Shown here piece by piece: positions 34,726 through 43,142 of a stretch of DNA of 64,000 nt. A program made the translations under genes and the position numbers. The notes under the pieces are model-generated. The model was not told the origin of the DNA, ran no database searches, and saw nothing but the letters and a program-made list of their open reading frames with translations. Position 1 is the stretch's first letter; each line of letters opens with the position of its first letter. This stretch comes from an uncultured bacterium (lineage in GTDB: Bacteria > Cyanobacteriota > Vampirovibrionia > Gastranaerophilales > Gastranaerophilaceae), in the NCBI GenBank assembly GCA_950022495.1, contig CATLLJ010000004.1, forward strand, positions 111,830 to 175,829. Direction: 5' to 3'.

Positions 34726-35568
34726 CTTTACTTTAATGTGTTCTATATCATTAAAGTCAGAAGGTTTTGCTTTTTCTTCCTGTGGACCAAGCAGAACAAT
34801 TGATTCAACTTTTGCAGTTGCACGGCGGCTATTTTTAGGAAATTTCGTAATTGGAGTATGTGCATAATTTTTTATTAAGTTTGCCACTCTAATTTTGTCT
34901 TCAGTTGTTAGATTAAATGACTGAACTTTAACATTACGAATTTCGCCGGTTGAAGTTACAATAAATGAATAGTAAAACGTTGAACCTACTTCGTAATTAT
35001 CAAGACTTTTTATATACATACTGTCGTCAAGAATTTTGTTTAAAAAATTACTTTTCCATTGGTTCCAATTAATATTCTGGTAAACATATTTATCATAATC
35101 GTCTTTTGGTTTCGGGTTATTTATTTCGTCTTGAATTCGTCTTAATTCGTTTTGTTGATTTTGATACTTTATATAATTTGGATCAGATTCTGTTTGCTGG
35201 TTTTCATATCTCGTAGATTGGTTATTAAAAGATGAATTATTTGAAAACTCAGAATTGTTATTTGAGAATCTGGTGTCTTGATTACTAAATGAACCATTAT
35301 TATTAAATGAACCGCTATTGTTAATGTTAACCTGCTGGTTATTTATATTTGAAGAGTTTATATCTACTGATTGATTTGTTAATTTGGAATTAGCCATATT
35401 TATTGACATATTTTCGCTTTGTATTTCCGGATTTTCGTTATTAAGAACAACATTACGGTTAGTAATTCCGACTTTTTTTCGTGTAGACGTATCTGACGAC
35501 AATACCAGTATTGTCGTCAGTATGAAAATTAATAAACCACCTATTATGTATAAATATTTTTTATCCAT
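34714..35568 (-). CDS. Membrane-anchored protein with Asn-rich linker and TonB-like C-terminus
   Basis: A 284-residue protein: one N-terminal helix (~5-24, YIIGGLLIFILTTILVLSS), a long low-complexity linker (~40-130) of repeats such as FSNNNSEFSNNSSFNN, then a globular C-terminal domain (~165-284). The latter contains GSTFYYSFIVTSTGEIRNVK and RVANLIKNYAHTPITKFP, which resemble the beta-beta-alpha-beta TonB C-terminal fold. TonB-type proteins span the periplasm and energise outer-membrane receptors; no ExbB/D is adjacent. Third gene of a likely operon with the FHA-like and VWA genes. Confidence 0.65.
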   Translation of the reverse strand: MDKKYLYIIGGLLIFILTTILVLSSDTSTRKKVGITNRNVVLNNENPEIQSENMSINMANSKLTNQSVDINSSNINNQQVNINNSGSFNNNGSFSNQDTRFSNNNSEFSNNSSFNNQSTRYENQQTESDPNYIKYQNQQNELRRIQDEINNPKPKDDYDKYVYQNINWNQWKSNFLNKILDDSMYIKSLDNYEVGSTFYYSFIVTSTGEIRNVKVQSFNLTTEDKIRVANLIKNYAHTPITKFPKNSRRATAKVESIVLLGPQEEKAKPSDFNDIEHIKVKLPH

Positions 35569-35576
35569 TTGTGTTT

Positions 35577-37151
35577 CTAATCCAACATTTCTAATAATTT
35601 GTTGTAATTATTGATTTTGTACATTGTAGAACTTAACAAATTAGTTTCAGCAATAAGTAAAGCTGTAGGTACAAGTGCTGCAACAAAACTTATGAACATT
35701 CCCTGCAGGTCGCCGCCGATTTCAGTTACAAAATACGAAATGTTCATTGTAAACTCAATCAAGATAATAAAACATGCAATAAACATAAGTCTATTTTTTG
35801 TCCTTGTCATTTTTCTTATAGAGTCTATACCCAGAATAGTCACGCCGTGGCTGCTATAATCATGAAAACCATCTAATTTAATAATTTCTGAGCCTTTTAT
35901 TTGTTCTGAAATTGTAAATGCTGTTACAAATAAAAAGAAGGCACCTATAATTAAAAGAGTTGCAAGAACTAAGAATATAGGGCTAAATCTTATACCTGAA
36001 TATCTTACCCAGCCGGCTGCTTCGGAAAAGCATGCTGCCAATGTGTTTGAAACACCGTAAGCAAGGAAAGGTGCTGTTATTATACCTATAAATGCTTCTA
36101 CAATCATTTTTAATTGATTGTTCAGTAGATTTCCTTTAATATTATTTATTTTATTTTGACTTAATTTGTTAACGTAGGTATTTATCATTCCGCGATAGCT
36201 TTTCATTACAGATTCAAAATCTTCTCGGTATTCACAATTAGCTAACTGTGAATTGTATTCTTTCAACTGGTGGCTGAAATATCCGCTTGCAATTGAGACA
36301 ATTGTTAATGCTCCAACAAATAGCAATGATATAAATAATGATGCAACCATTAGTCCAGGAACATCTTTATAATAGAATAAGTTTAGTATATATACGATAA
36401 ACATTAGAAGTGAACCGGTTCCAATTATGAATTTAGGCATGAGGTTGCTTTCACCATATCTTTTTGTCTGATTAGAGTTCAATAAGGATGAAACCCCGTA
36501 TTTTAGTGCAAATGCAATCCCAAGGATAACTATTGAAAATCCAATCAAGCCATGGATGTTTGTAGTTAGGTTTAAAACAGATGATGAACTGTCAAATTTT
36601 AAACCCAATAGAAAATTTGTCATCCCAAATGCTGAAACTACTGACAAAATAAATATTGATGCATTTAATAACAATGATGCAATGTTCAGTGATCTGATTG
36701 AATTTTTCAATTCAGTAATTTTATATCCAATTTCTTTGATTATTGCAATTCTGTTGGTTTCAACATCATTATTAAAAATATCTTTCGCCGTTTCTTGTTT
36801 TTGTTTTGCACCAGATATTGTCTGCACATTTCCATTTTGTACCGGAGCATGTGAATGCTGTTTTGCTCCTTCTGTTTCCACATAAATATTGTCGGTTAAG
36901 TTTTTAACACTAACATTAAAGTTTCCTGAAACAAGTACTTTTGAGAAAGTTTTATTATTGTATGTGTAGTCGCTGTTGTTCATTGAATTAACAAGAACAT
37001 AGTTGTTATATTTTGAAGAATAAATCAATTTAATGATATCGTCAGATTCAAAATCGGAGATATTAACATCGCAGTTATTTTTTCCAATGGTAATTGTAGC
37101 TTTATCTTCAAAGTGCTGGATATTATCCAAATATTTTATAGTTACTTTCAT
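35577..37151 (-). CDS. FHA-like domain fused to an eight-helix membrane protein
   Basis: A 524-residue protein. Residues ~1-95 resemble a forkhead-associated fold (TITIGKNNCDVNISD; YVLVNSMNNSDYTYNNK; VLVSGNFNVSV), though the canonical Arg/Ser phosphopeptide residues are only partly evident. A polar linker follows (~95-145), then about eight membrane helices (~160-510), with a charged cytoplasmic or periplasmic loop at ~285-335. I do not recognise the membrane part. It lies 8 bases upstream of the TonB-like gene and 24 bases downstream of the VWA gene, so the three are probably one unit. Confidence 0.65.
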   Translation of the reverse strand: MKVTIKYLDNIQHFEDKATITIGKNNCDVNISDFESDDIIKLIYSSKYNNYVLVNSMNNSDYTYNNKTFSKVLVSGNFNVSVKNLTDNIYVETEGAKQHSHAPVQNGNVQTISGAKQKQETAKDIFNNDVETNRIAIIKEIGYKITELKNSIRSLNIASLLLNASIFILSVVSAFGMTNFLLGLKFDSSSSVLNLTTNIHGLIGFSIVILGIAFALKYGVSSLLNSNQTKRYGESNLMPKFIIGTGSLLMFIVYILNLFYYKDVPGLMVASLFISLLFVGALTIVSIASGYFSHQLKEYNSQLANCEYREDFESVMKSYRGMINTYVNKLSQNKINNIKGNLLNNQLKMIVEAFIGIITAPFLAYGVSNTLAACFSEAAGWVRYSGIRFSPIFLVLATLLIIGAFFLFVTAFTISEQIKGSEIIKLDGFHDYSSHGVTILGIDSIRKMTRTKNRLMFIACFIILIEFTMNISYFVTEIGGDLQGMFISFVAALVPTALLIAETNLLSSTMYKINNYNKLLEMLD

Positions 37152-37175
37152 GCTTTCTCTCCGGTTATTCTTATA

Positions 37176-37841
37176 TTATCTGCCAATGGCTGATAAGAAG
37201 TTTCTTAATGCTTTATCTGCTGTAATTTCAGTTCCAATAATTAAGTGGTCTTCACCTAATACAGGAGATAATTTTTCTTTAACCATATCCAATTTTTCAG
37301 GTGCAGCAAACAAAAACATCATAGAGAAGTTTCCTGTTTTATCTTTAATCTCTTGAACTTCATCAGGAAGAGTATCCCAATTAATCTGGTTTTCAACTTT
37401 TCCTTCGTTTTCAAGATCGCCGATTACAACAACTGCCGGAATATAACCTGCTTCTTTCATATTAATTGCATGGTTAAACGCTTTTTTTAGAGACAACCCG
37501 TAAGCTGTGCCGTATTCGTTTGAATCAAACTGGGTAAATTTCTCCATAGATTTTCTTATTTTAGAACCGGCTTGCGGAGTTCCTTCATAAATTAAATATG
37601 AATCTTCTGAAACTCGCAGCATCTTGATATTATCTTCAGGATCAAGCATTGAACATAATTGCTGGATTGTTTTTTTCTGTTCCGGAAGCATTTTTTGATT
37701 AGATGCTGAAGAGTCAACAATAAGTATTATTGATGCTTTATGAAATTCATCAAATTTAATTCTAGACAGTCCAAATACTGCTGCACATAACAATATAATA
37801 ACCAGTATTGAAAAAAGTATAATTTTTAATGTATTACTCAT
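37176..37841 (-). CDS. Membrane-anchored von Willebrand factor A domain protein
   Basis: A 221-residue protein with one N-terminal helix (IILFSILVIILLCAAVFG) and a VWA domain. The MIDAS metal site begins with D-S-S-A-S in IILIVDSSASNQ (~residue 35), the threonine region is GTAYGLSLKKA and the third element VVVIGDLENEG. VWA domains mediate metal-dependent protein contacts. The frame is open to 37880, but the ATG at 37841 puts the charged start before the helix in the usual way; neither has a strong ribosome site. First gene of the VWA / FHA-like / TonB-like set. Confidence 0.78.
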   Translation of the reverse strand: MSNTLKIILFSILVIILLCAAVFGLSRIKFDEFHKASIILIVDSSASNQKMLPEQKKTIQQLCSMLDPEDNIKMLRVSEDSYLIYEGTPQAGSKIRKSMEKFTQFDSNEYGTAYGLSLKKAFNHAINMKEAGYIPAVVVIGDLENEGKVENQINWDTLPDEVQEIKDKTGNFSMMFLFAAPEKLDMVKEKLSPVLGEDHLIIGTEITADKALRNFLSAIGR

Positions 37842-37900
37842 ACTATAAAAATAACATAAAAATACAAAAATCGTAATCATTTAAACAGTTGATACAATAG

Positions 37901-37937
37901 AAAAAACGTCCTGTATCTATAGATACAAGACGTTTTT
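37901..37937. terminator. Intrinsic terminator after rubrerythrin gene region
   Basis: A-tract/ACGTCCTGTATCT and AGATACAAGACGT/T-tract with a 2-base loop and one mismatch. It separates the rubrerythrin gene (ending 37961, minus strand) from the VWA operon. Confidence 0.85.
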
Positions 37938-37960
37938 TTAAGATAAATAATTTACAATTA

Positions 37961-38497
37961 TTAATTAAAATATCTTTTTAAAAGACCGTCAAAACCTTTT
38001 CCGTGACGAGCTTCATCTTTAGCCATTTCGTGAACTGTATCGTGAATAGCGTCATAGCCTAATTCTTTAGCTCTTTTTGCGATTGCAAGTTTGCCTTCAC
38101 AAGCACCGTGTTCTGCATCAGCTCTTAGTTCAAGGTTTTTCTTAGTTGAATTTGTAACAACTTCACCTAATAATTCAGCGAATTTTGCAGCGTGTTCAGC
38201 TTCTTCAAAAGCATATCTTTTGTAAGCTTCTGCAACTTCAGGATAACCTTCTCTTTCAGCAACTCTTGCCATTGCAAGATACATACCTACTTCTGTGCAT
38301 TCTCCGTTAAAGTTTGCTCTTAAACCTTCCATGATTTCAGCATCTTCAACTTTTCCGTCGCCTACATTATGTTCGCAAGCGTAAGTTTTTTCTCCGCCGC
38401 CGATTTCTTTAAATGTTGTTGCTCCGCATAAAGGGCATTTTTCTGGAGCTTTGTCAGCTTCTGTTGACCAACCGCATACTGTACATACGTATTTCAT
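37961..38497 (-). CDS. Reverse rubrerythrin
   Basis: A 178-residue iron protein with rubredoxin at the N-terminus (YVCTVCGW...KCPLCGA, two C-x2-C pairs) and the ferritin-like diiron domain after it, the order that defines reverse rubrerythrins. Diiron ligands lie in [23 protein letters not shown] and [13 protein letters not shown] (E-x-x-H motifs). Such proteins reduce hydrogen peroxide in anaerobes. Good AAGGTGG site. High expression is suggested by G/C-rich codon choice. Confidence 0.93.
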   Translation of the reverse strand: MKYVCTVCGWSTEADKAPEKCPLCGATTFKEIGGGEKTYACEHNVGDGKVEDAEIMEGLRANFNGECTEVGMYLAMARVAEREGYPEVAEAYKRYAFEEAEHAAKFAELLGEVVTNSTKKNLELRADAEHGACEGKLAIAKRAKELGYDAIHDTVHEMAKDEARHGKGFDGLLKRYFN

Positions 38498-38581
38498 AAT
38501 CTAACCACCTTTCTTAATTTACTCATATTACACGAGTAATTATAGCAAAAAGATTTTACATTACAAGTCAAATTTTGTGCT

Positions 38582-39289
38582 TTAAATATTGGCACTTCCT
38601 TCATTTTTAATTTTGTCAATTACGTTTTTAGAACCGTCAATTTCTTTTGTGTAATTTAAAACAAAATCACTTGCTTCATTGTCTCTTGTAATTGCTTCTT
38701 TGATTGATATTATATCTTCCATTGACAATTTTGTTATTGCATCTTCAGAATCATCCAGAAATAATTTTTTAAATTTCTGCTGTACTTCATATTCAAACCC
38801 CGGAAGGTCGGATTTAAGCGAATACCAGCGGTAGAAATGATGCAGAAAATAGTATTTTTCAATCTCTCCGTGTCTTAAAACAAACATTGGCGGAGTTTGT
38901 AAGCGTGGCATTCTCCCTGTAATTATTGACAGATAAAGTGCTCGTATTCCTTTTTGTTCGCAGATTAAACCTTCTTCTTCCTGAAGAAATCTTAATAATT
39001 TATCTGCCCTGTTTATTCTGTAAACAGGAGTTTTTGTTGTTTCTATGTATCTTAAAAGCTCGTCAGGATTGCAGTTTGTTTTTTTGACAATTGAACTTAC
39101 ATTGGTTTTAACTTCTTCAATTTTTTTTAAGGTTTCAGTGTTGAAAGTTACGTCAGCAGCTTCCCCCAGAATGCGTTTGGAAGTTTTGTTAGTAAAGCTG
39201 CTTTTAGTTGTTCGTTTTAGTTTTTTTTGCAGATTTTTTTCTTTTTGTGCAAGAAGAAAATATTTGATTTTTTTAACAATATTTTTCAT
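38582..39289 (-). CDS. Conserved-looking protein of unknown function
   Basis: A 235-residue protein that I cannot place. The start region is very basic (MKNIVKKIKYFLLAQKEKNL QKKLKR), followed by a helical segment. The C-terminal ~150 residues contain TKTPVYRINRADKLLRFLQE and PPMFVLRHGEIEKYYFLHHF and end in an acidic helical part. No signal peptide. The frame is open to 39379, but the ATG at 39289 is a more natural start than a frame reaching into the intergenic repeat. Confidence 0.65.
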   Translation of the reverse strand: MKNIVKKIKYFLLAQKEKNLQKKLKRTTKSSFTNKTSKRILGEAADVTFNTETLKKIEEVKTNVSSIVKKTNCNPDELLRYIETTKTPVYRINRADKLLRFLQEEEGLICEQKGIRALYLSIITGRMPRLQTPPMFVLRHGEIEKYYFLHHFYRWYSLKSDLPGFEYEVQQKFKKLFLDDSEDAITKLSMEDIISIKEAITRDNEASDFVLNYTKEIDGSKNVIDKIKNEGSANI

Positions 39290-39365
39290 AGCAGAATTAT
39301 AAATTATATTTTCAATTATTGACACATCTAAATATATGATAAAGTAAAATGCATGATAAAATTCT

Positions 39366-39439
39366 GGATTGCTTCGCATTCGCTCGCAATGACGTACACA
39401 TGTATTGTCATTGCGAGGGCATTAGCCCGTGGCAATCCC
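39366..39439. repeat. REP-like palindrome (GGATTGC...GTCATTGCGAG type)
   Basis: GGATTGCTTCGCATTCGCTC-GCAATGAC (39366-39393) is mirrored by GTCATTGCGAGGGC...GTGGCAATCCC (39407-39439). It is the clearest member of the GTCA-type intergenic repeats in this window. Confidence 0.7.
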
Positions 39440-39467
39440 TTAGATAACAAATTATTTCTTTGCTTCT

Positions 39468-39505
39468 ATTTCTTTCTCTTTGCGTGGCAACAAAGAGAAA
39501 GAAAT
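39468..39505. repeat. Pyrimidine-arm hairpin repeat
   Basis: ATTTCTTTCTCTTTG (39468-39482) and its perfect inverted copy (39491-39505) around CGTGGCAA. Same style as the palindromes at 22616, 22803 and 26287. Confidence 0.6.
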
Positions 39506-39522
39506 GAAGGAACAATCATAAA

Positions 39523-39735
39523 CTAATGCTCTAATAAATTTATTACATCAACATCTAAAAATTTTGCAATATCTTCAAGCTTATCAATTGTAATATTAAC
39601 AGTTCCACGTTCAAGCTTGCTTATATATGAATTGTCAAAACCAAGCGTTAGAGAAAGCTCTTCTCTTTTCAAACCTTTTGCTATTCTATATTTTTTTACA
39701 TTTTTTGCAATGTATCTTCTTAAATCTTGACTCAT
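39523..39735 (-). CDS. XRE-family HTH repressor, copy A of a tandem duplication
   Basis: A 70-residue HTH protein starting MSQDLRRYIAKNVKKYRIAK and continuing ELSLTLGFDNSYISKLERG, a SinR/CI-type DNA-binding domain. The frame is open 15 codons further upstream (to 39780), but that extension covers the GGAATGACATTCC palindrome and differs in the two copies, so ATG 39735 is preferred. Copy B at 39844 is about 85 percent identical over the shared region, indicating a recent tandem duplication. Confidence 0.82.
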   Translation of the reverse strand: MSQDLRRYIAKNVKKYRIAKGLKREELSLTLGFDNSYISKLERGTVNITIDKLEDIAKFLDVDVINLLEH

Positions 39736-39770
39736 ATTCCAATTTTGTGATATTAATGAGATTATTAACA

Positions 39771-39783
39771 GGAATGACATTCC
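39771..39783. promoter_or_regulatory. Operator-like palindrome GGAATGACATTCC
   Basis: A perfect 13-base palindrome (odd centre) 36 bases upstream of HTH copy A, matched by GGAACGACATTCC upstream of copy B at 40092. Both are preceded by ACA. Likely autoregulatory sites. Confidence 0.6.
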
Positions 39784-39843
39784 ATAATTAAGGAGATACT
39801 CGTTGTTAAAAATTGCTAATACAAGCTAAATATATCCAAGTAT

Positions 39844-40056
39844 CTAGTGTTCTAATAATTTTACGATATCAACATCAAGATAATTTGCTATTTTTTCAAG
39901 TCTATCAATTGTAATATTAACAGTTTCACGCTCAAGTTTACTTATATATGAATTGTCAAAACCAAGCGTTAGAGAAAGCTCTTCTCTTTTCAAACCTTTT
40001 GCTATTCTATATTTTTTAACATTTTGTGCTATGTATTTTCTTGAATATTGACTCAT
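39844..40056 (-). CDS. XRE-family HTH repressor, copy B of a tandem duplication
   Basis: A 70-residue HTH protein starting MSQYSRKYIAQNVKKYRIAK, with the same ELSLTLGFDNSYISKLER recognition region as copy A, so both should bind the same site. The start at 40056 is chosen by comparison with copy A; the longer frame to 40101 runs over the operator-like palindrome at 40092. It is divergent from the small gene at 40151, the same layout as the HTH/small-protein pair at 29023-29606. Confidence 0.82.
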   Translation of the reverse strand: MSQYSRKYIAQNVKKYRIAKGLKREELSLTLGFDNSYISKLERETVNITIDRLEKIANYLDVDIVKLLEH

Positions 40057-40091
40057 ATTCCAATGATGTTGTATAAACAGAAAATTATACA

Positions 40092-40104
40092 GGAACGACA
40101 TTCC
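40092..40104. promoter_or_regulatory. Operator-like palindrome GGAACGACATTCC
   Basis: One mismatch from the perfect palindrome at 39771, at the same distance (36 bases) from the start of HTH copy B and between it and the divergent gene at 40151. Confidence 0.55.
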
Positions 40105-40150
40105 AGAAAAATGTTTATTATGATAATTTTAAAAATATGAAAGGAAAGTT

Positions 40151-40384
40151 ATGGAAGCAATTTTAAACGAAGAAAGATTAAAGGAAATGAGAACAGAAGA
40201 TGTACTTGCAAAAATATGCACCTATCTTTACTTTGCAGATTTAGCAATAAGCAACATGCCAGAACCGTTACAAAGTCAAATTTTACATCTTGGATTATTA
40301 ATTGATAATATGAACAATGAAATAAAAACACTAGCACCATACTATGAAGTGGTTAATACAGTGTGTAATGAAGAAATTTCATAA
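40151..40384 (+). CDS. Small helical protein of unknown function
   Basis: A 77-residue acidic helical protein (MEAILNEERLKEMRTEDVLA; YLYFADLAISNMPEPLQSQI; GLLIDNMNNEIKTL). Its ATG follows AAAGGAAAG at proper spacing. It is divergent from HTH copy B with an operator-like palindrome between. No family recognised; its context parallels the gene at 29367. Confidence 0.7.
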   Translation: MEAILNEERLKEMRTEDVLAKICTYLYFADLAISNMPEPLQSQILHLGLLIDNMNNEIKTLAPYYEVVNTVCNEEIS

Positions 40385-40395
40385 TATGTTGAGTT

Positions 40396-41046
40396 TTATG
40401 TGTTGAAAATCCTGTCGCCAGCATCTCCCATGCCTGGCACAATATAACCCTTTTCATTCAGGTGATCATCTATCGCTGCTGTTATTATTTCTATATCAGG
40501 ATAATGTTTTTGGATGTTTTCAATACCTTCCGGTGCCGCAATAATACATATACATTTGATGTTTTTTACAGGAATTCCTTTTTGTGCATACAAATCAATT
40601 GCCGCAAGAAGAGAATTTCCTGTCGCTAGCATCGGGTCAGTTATATAAATATAAAATTTCTCAGGATTTGGAGCGTCCATCGGAACTTTATTGTAGTACC
40701 AAACAGGTTTTAATGTTTTTTCATCCCTATACATCCCAATATGACGGATTGTTGCCTGCGGCAAAATATCGATTGCCTCGTCCGTAAAAATCAACCCTGC
40801 CCTGAGTATTGGTGAAATAATTAAATCTATATCAGGGTCAACAGTTTTTGCCTTGAATGTAGTCAAAGGAGTTGTGACATCACGCTCAACAAGCGGAAGG
40901 TTCTGGGCAGCTTCGTACAACAAACATCTTGTAATTTTTCTGGTTGCAATTCTTACACCCTGACTATCAGTGTTTTTATCTCTCATTGTGCACAAATTAA
41001 GAAGCACAACAGGATTATTAATTACCCTAACCTTACTCAAGTCCAT
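40396..41046 (-). CDS. upp: Uracil phosphoribosyltransferase
   Basis: A 216-residue pyrimidine salvage enzyme, making UMP from uracil and PRPP. The PRPP-binding motif is ITDPMLATGNSLLAAI (~residue 130), the uracil-binding region near the C-terminus is GYIVPGMGDAGDRIF, and the N-terminal RNIT-like region is TRKITRCLLYEAA. The ATG at 41046 is preceded by GGGGGA; a GTG one codon earlier is also possible. It overlaps the end of the MCE gene, so the two are co-transcribed. Confidence 0.96.
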   Translation of the reverse strand: MDLSKVRVINNPVVLLNLCTMRDKNTDSQGVRIATRKITRCLLYEAAQNLPLVERDVTTPLTTFKAKTVDPDIDLIISPILRAGLIFTDEAIDILPQATIRHIGMYRDEKTLKPVWYYNKVPMDAPNPEKFYIYITDPMLATGNSLLAAIDLYAQKGIPVKNIKCICIIAAPEGIENIQKHYPDIEIITAAIDDHLNEKGYIVPGMGDAGDRIFNT

Positions 41047-41680
41047 CACGTTTTCCCCCGTTTTTATTTATAAATTTTTGTTTAAATTTCTGTTTGGTAT
41101 CAAGAATTGCGTCAAGATTTTTTTCAATCATAATTAAACCTTCTGTTGCATCAGCAGGAGTAATCATATTATGTTTAACATCATTTTCAAAATCAAACTC
41201 TCTGCCGGCATGGTCCAGTGTTGTAATTATGGAATCAAGTTCTCTGAATATATCATCAAACAAACTCATAACCTTGCCAAGTCTGGTAGGATTTTTAGAA
41301 ATAATAATTTTATCTTTCGGGGCACCTTCAACAGGTGGGTAAATTTCAAGTGCCTTGGAACCGCCGAGTCCTGATGCTTCAACTGTTGCAATAGAACCGA
41401 CCGGAAGAGTTAATCCCTTCTGGGTTATGACAAATTTTATGTATACGTTTGAAGAAACAACTTGAATTTTTTTAATATGTCCAATCTGTACACCTAAAAA
41501 TTTAACCGGAGAACCAACAATAAGCCCGTCAACATCTTCCATAAAAATTTGATAGCTTTTATATTGCTTCTGCACTTTATAATGGTGATACCTAATTCCA
41601 AATACTGCAACGGCAACTATTACAAGCCATATTACAAATTCAATCCATGCATACACTCTGACATTATCAAGTTTCTTCAT
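41033..41680 (-). CDS. MCE/MlaD-domain protein
   Basis: A 215-residue protein with an N-terminal membrane helix (IEFVIWLVIVAVAVFG) and an MCE domain (~residues 38-115): SYQIFMEDVDGLIVGSPVKF, then GVQIGHIKKIQV and the conserved ATVEASGLGGSKALEIYPP. MCE proteins carry lipids between inner and outer membranes, with an ABC transporter (MlaE/MlaF) not seen here. Its presence supports a diderm envelope. The frame extends to 41704, but ATG 41680 gives the usual short cytoplasmic start. Confidence 0.88.
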   Translation of the reverse strand: MKKLDNVRVYAWIEFVIWLVIVAVAVFGIRYHHYKVQKQYKSYQIFMEDVDGLIVGSPVKFLGVQIGHIKKIQVVSSNVYIKFVITQKGLTLPVGSIATVEASGLGGSKALEIYPPVEGAPKDKIIISKNPTRLGKVMSLFDDIFRELDSIITTLDHAGREFDFENDVKHNMITPADATEGLIMIEKNLDAILDTKQKFKQKFINKNGGKRDGLE

Positions 41681-41759
41681 ACCTAATATTATACATAAAA
41701 GCATTTTATTTAGAAATTATGTTATTTAACTTTACGTATTTTTGTAATAAATTGATGGA

Positions 41760-42152
41760 ATGTTTAACCTGATAAAATCAATATTTTACGAAACACTTTC
41801 ATACTTTGTGCCTGAAAAAATGGTATACAAAGTCACCGGCGAATGCAAAAAATGCGGCAAATGCTGCAATTATATGTACAGTTATGACACTTATACAGAA
41901 GAAGAATTTAAAATAATGCAAAAAATCTTTCCTACGTATAAAAGATTTTATATAAAAGGAAAAGACGAAGAAGGAAACTTAATATTTGCCTGCAAATTGG
42001 TAACACCGGAGGGTTTATGCTCGGATTACAAACACCGTCCGCGAATGTGCAGAAGATATCCTGCAAAAAGAGTCGCCTACCCTGCAAAACTCCATGAAGG
42101 CTGCGGTTATAAAGTTAATATAAAGTCGTTCGATGACTATTTAGGAAAATAA
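41760..42152 (+). CDS. YkgJ-family cysteine cluster protein
   Basis: A 130-residue protein with the YkgJ/UPF0153 metal-chelating pattern: GECKKCGKCCNYMYS (C-x2-C-x2-CC, ~residues 29-38), CKLVTPEGLCSDYKHRPRMC and HEGCGY. The cysteines probably bind zinc or an iron-sulfur centre; the family's role is unclear. No strong ribosome site; a TAATAA element lies 10 bases before the ATG, so the leader may be very short. Confidence 0.9.
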   Translation: MFNLIKSIFYETLSYFVPEKMVYKVTGECKKCGKCCNYMYSYDTYTEEEFKIMQKIFPTYKRFYIKGKDEEGNLIFACKLVTPEGLCSDYKHRPRMCRRYPAKRVAYPAKLHEGCGYKVNIKSFDDYLGK

Positions 42153-42179
42153 AAAATTTTCAATATCTGCAGTTGTATA

Positions 42180-43142
42180 TTACAGCAGAGTTATGATTTC
42201 GCCGATTTTCTCGCCGTGGATTGTTTCTATATCGTGCGAAACTTCAATATTGCCCCAGTGCAAATTATTAATTAAATCTATTGTCAAAATTTCTCTTGCC
42301 TGCATATTTGAGTCACAGATTTTTACAATAAAACCTTCTTCAAGTTCAGTATTCACAACCACACAAAGTCCGCCGGCTCCAACTTTAGAAATTAAATTGT
42401 TTGATTTTTCTATGATTTTTGTGTCTGTTCTGTCTTCTCCGCCGATTGTGTAGGCATGTTTCAAAAACGCGTTTTTGATTTTTTCGTATTTAGGATTGCA
42501 GAATACATTCAAATATCCTTTTACGATATTTGCAAGCGGCATTGAATGGATTGGAACTCCGCAGCCGTCTTTTGTTATAGGATAATCTTTTTTTACATCG
42601 CATAATTCATAAATTTTGTTTTTAATTGCAATTTGAAGCGGATGATTAATATTATCATAATTATCCATATCCCAGTCGTTAAGCTTGCATAAACCGAGCA
42701 TCATTGCATGTTTTCCTGAACAATTGTTGTGAAGAGCGGTTGCTTTTTCGCCATGGATAAGCAGGTCATCCTGTGCTGTTCTTGATATTGGCTGGTGGTT
42801 TCCGCATTTAAGTTTGTCAGGACTGATTTCAAATTTGTCTAAAATTCCTTTAACAATATCAACATGAACTTGTTCGCCTGCGTGGGATGCTGCACAAATT
42901 GCGATTTCTTCTTCTGTCAGGTTAAATTTTTCATCCAGTCCGTAATCAATTAATAGTGCTGCTTGAAGCGGTTTTGCACATGATCTTAAATAAAACGGAT
43001 AATTTTTATCATCACCTACTGTTTCTAAAACTCTATCTTTATTTGTGCGGACAACATATCCGAAATGTTCTTGTTCTATAAGCCCGTCTCTGTTATATAC
43101 AACCAGTTTTGCAGGTTCTGTGTTGATATTATTCATTGTCAT
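42180..43142 (-). CDS. L-asparaginase, type II-like (ReAIV family)
   Basis: A 320-residue member of the asparaginase II family (Rhizobium etli type), unrelated to the E. coli AnsA/B fold and known to hydrolyse asparagine with a zinc site. Landmarks are YLRSCAKPLQAALLI (catalytic Ser-Lys region), CAASHAGEQVHV, HNNCSGKHAMML with the zinc-binding Cys and Lys, and TKDGCGVPIHSMPLA with the second Cys. GGTGAG precedes the ATG. It overlaps the upstream MshEN-like gene by 14 bases. Confidence 0.88.
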   Translation of the reverse strand: MTMNNINTEPAKLVVYNRDGLIEQEHFGYVVRTNKDRVLETVGDDKNYPFYLRSCAKPLQAALLIDYGLDEKFNLTEEEIAICAASHAGEQVHVDIVKGILDKFEISPDKLKCGNHQPISRTAQDDLLIHGEKATALHNNCSGKHAMMLGLCKLNDWDMDNYDNINHPLQIAIKNKIYELCDVKKDYPITKDGCGVPIHSMPLANIVKGYLNVFCNPKYEKIKNAFLKHAYTIGGEDRTDTKIIEKSNNLISKVGAGGLCVVVNTELEEGFIVKICDSNMQAREILTIDLINNLHWGNIEVSHDIETIHGEKIGEIITLL

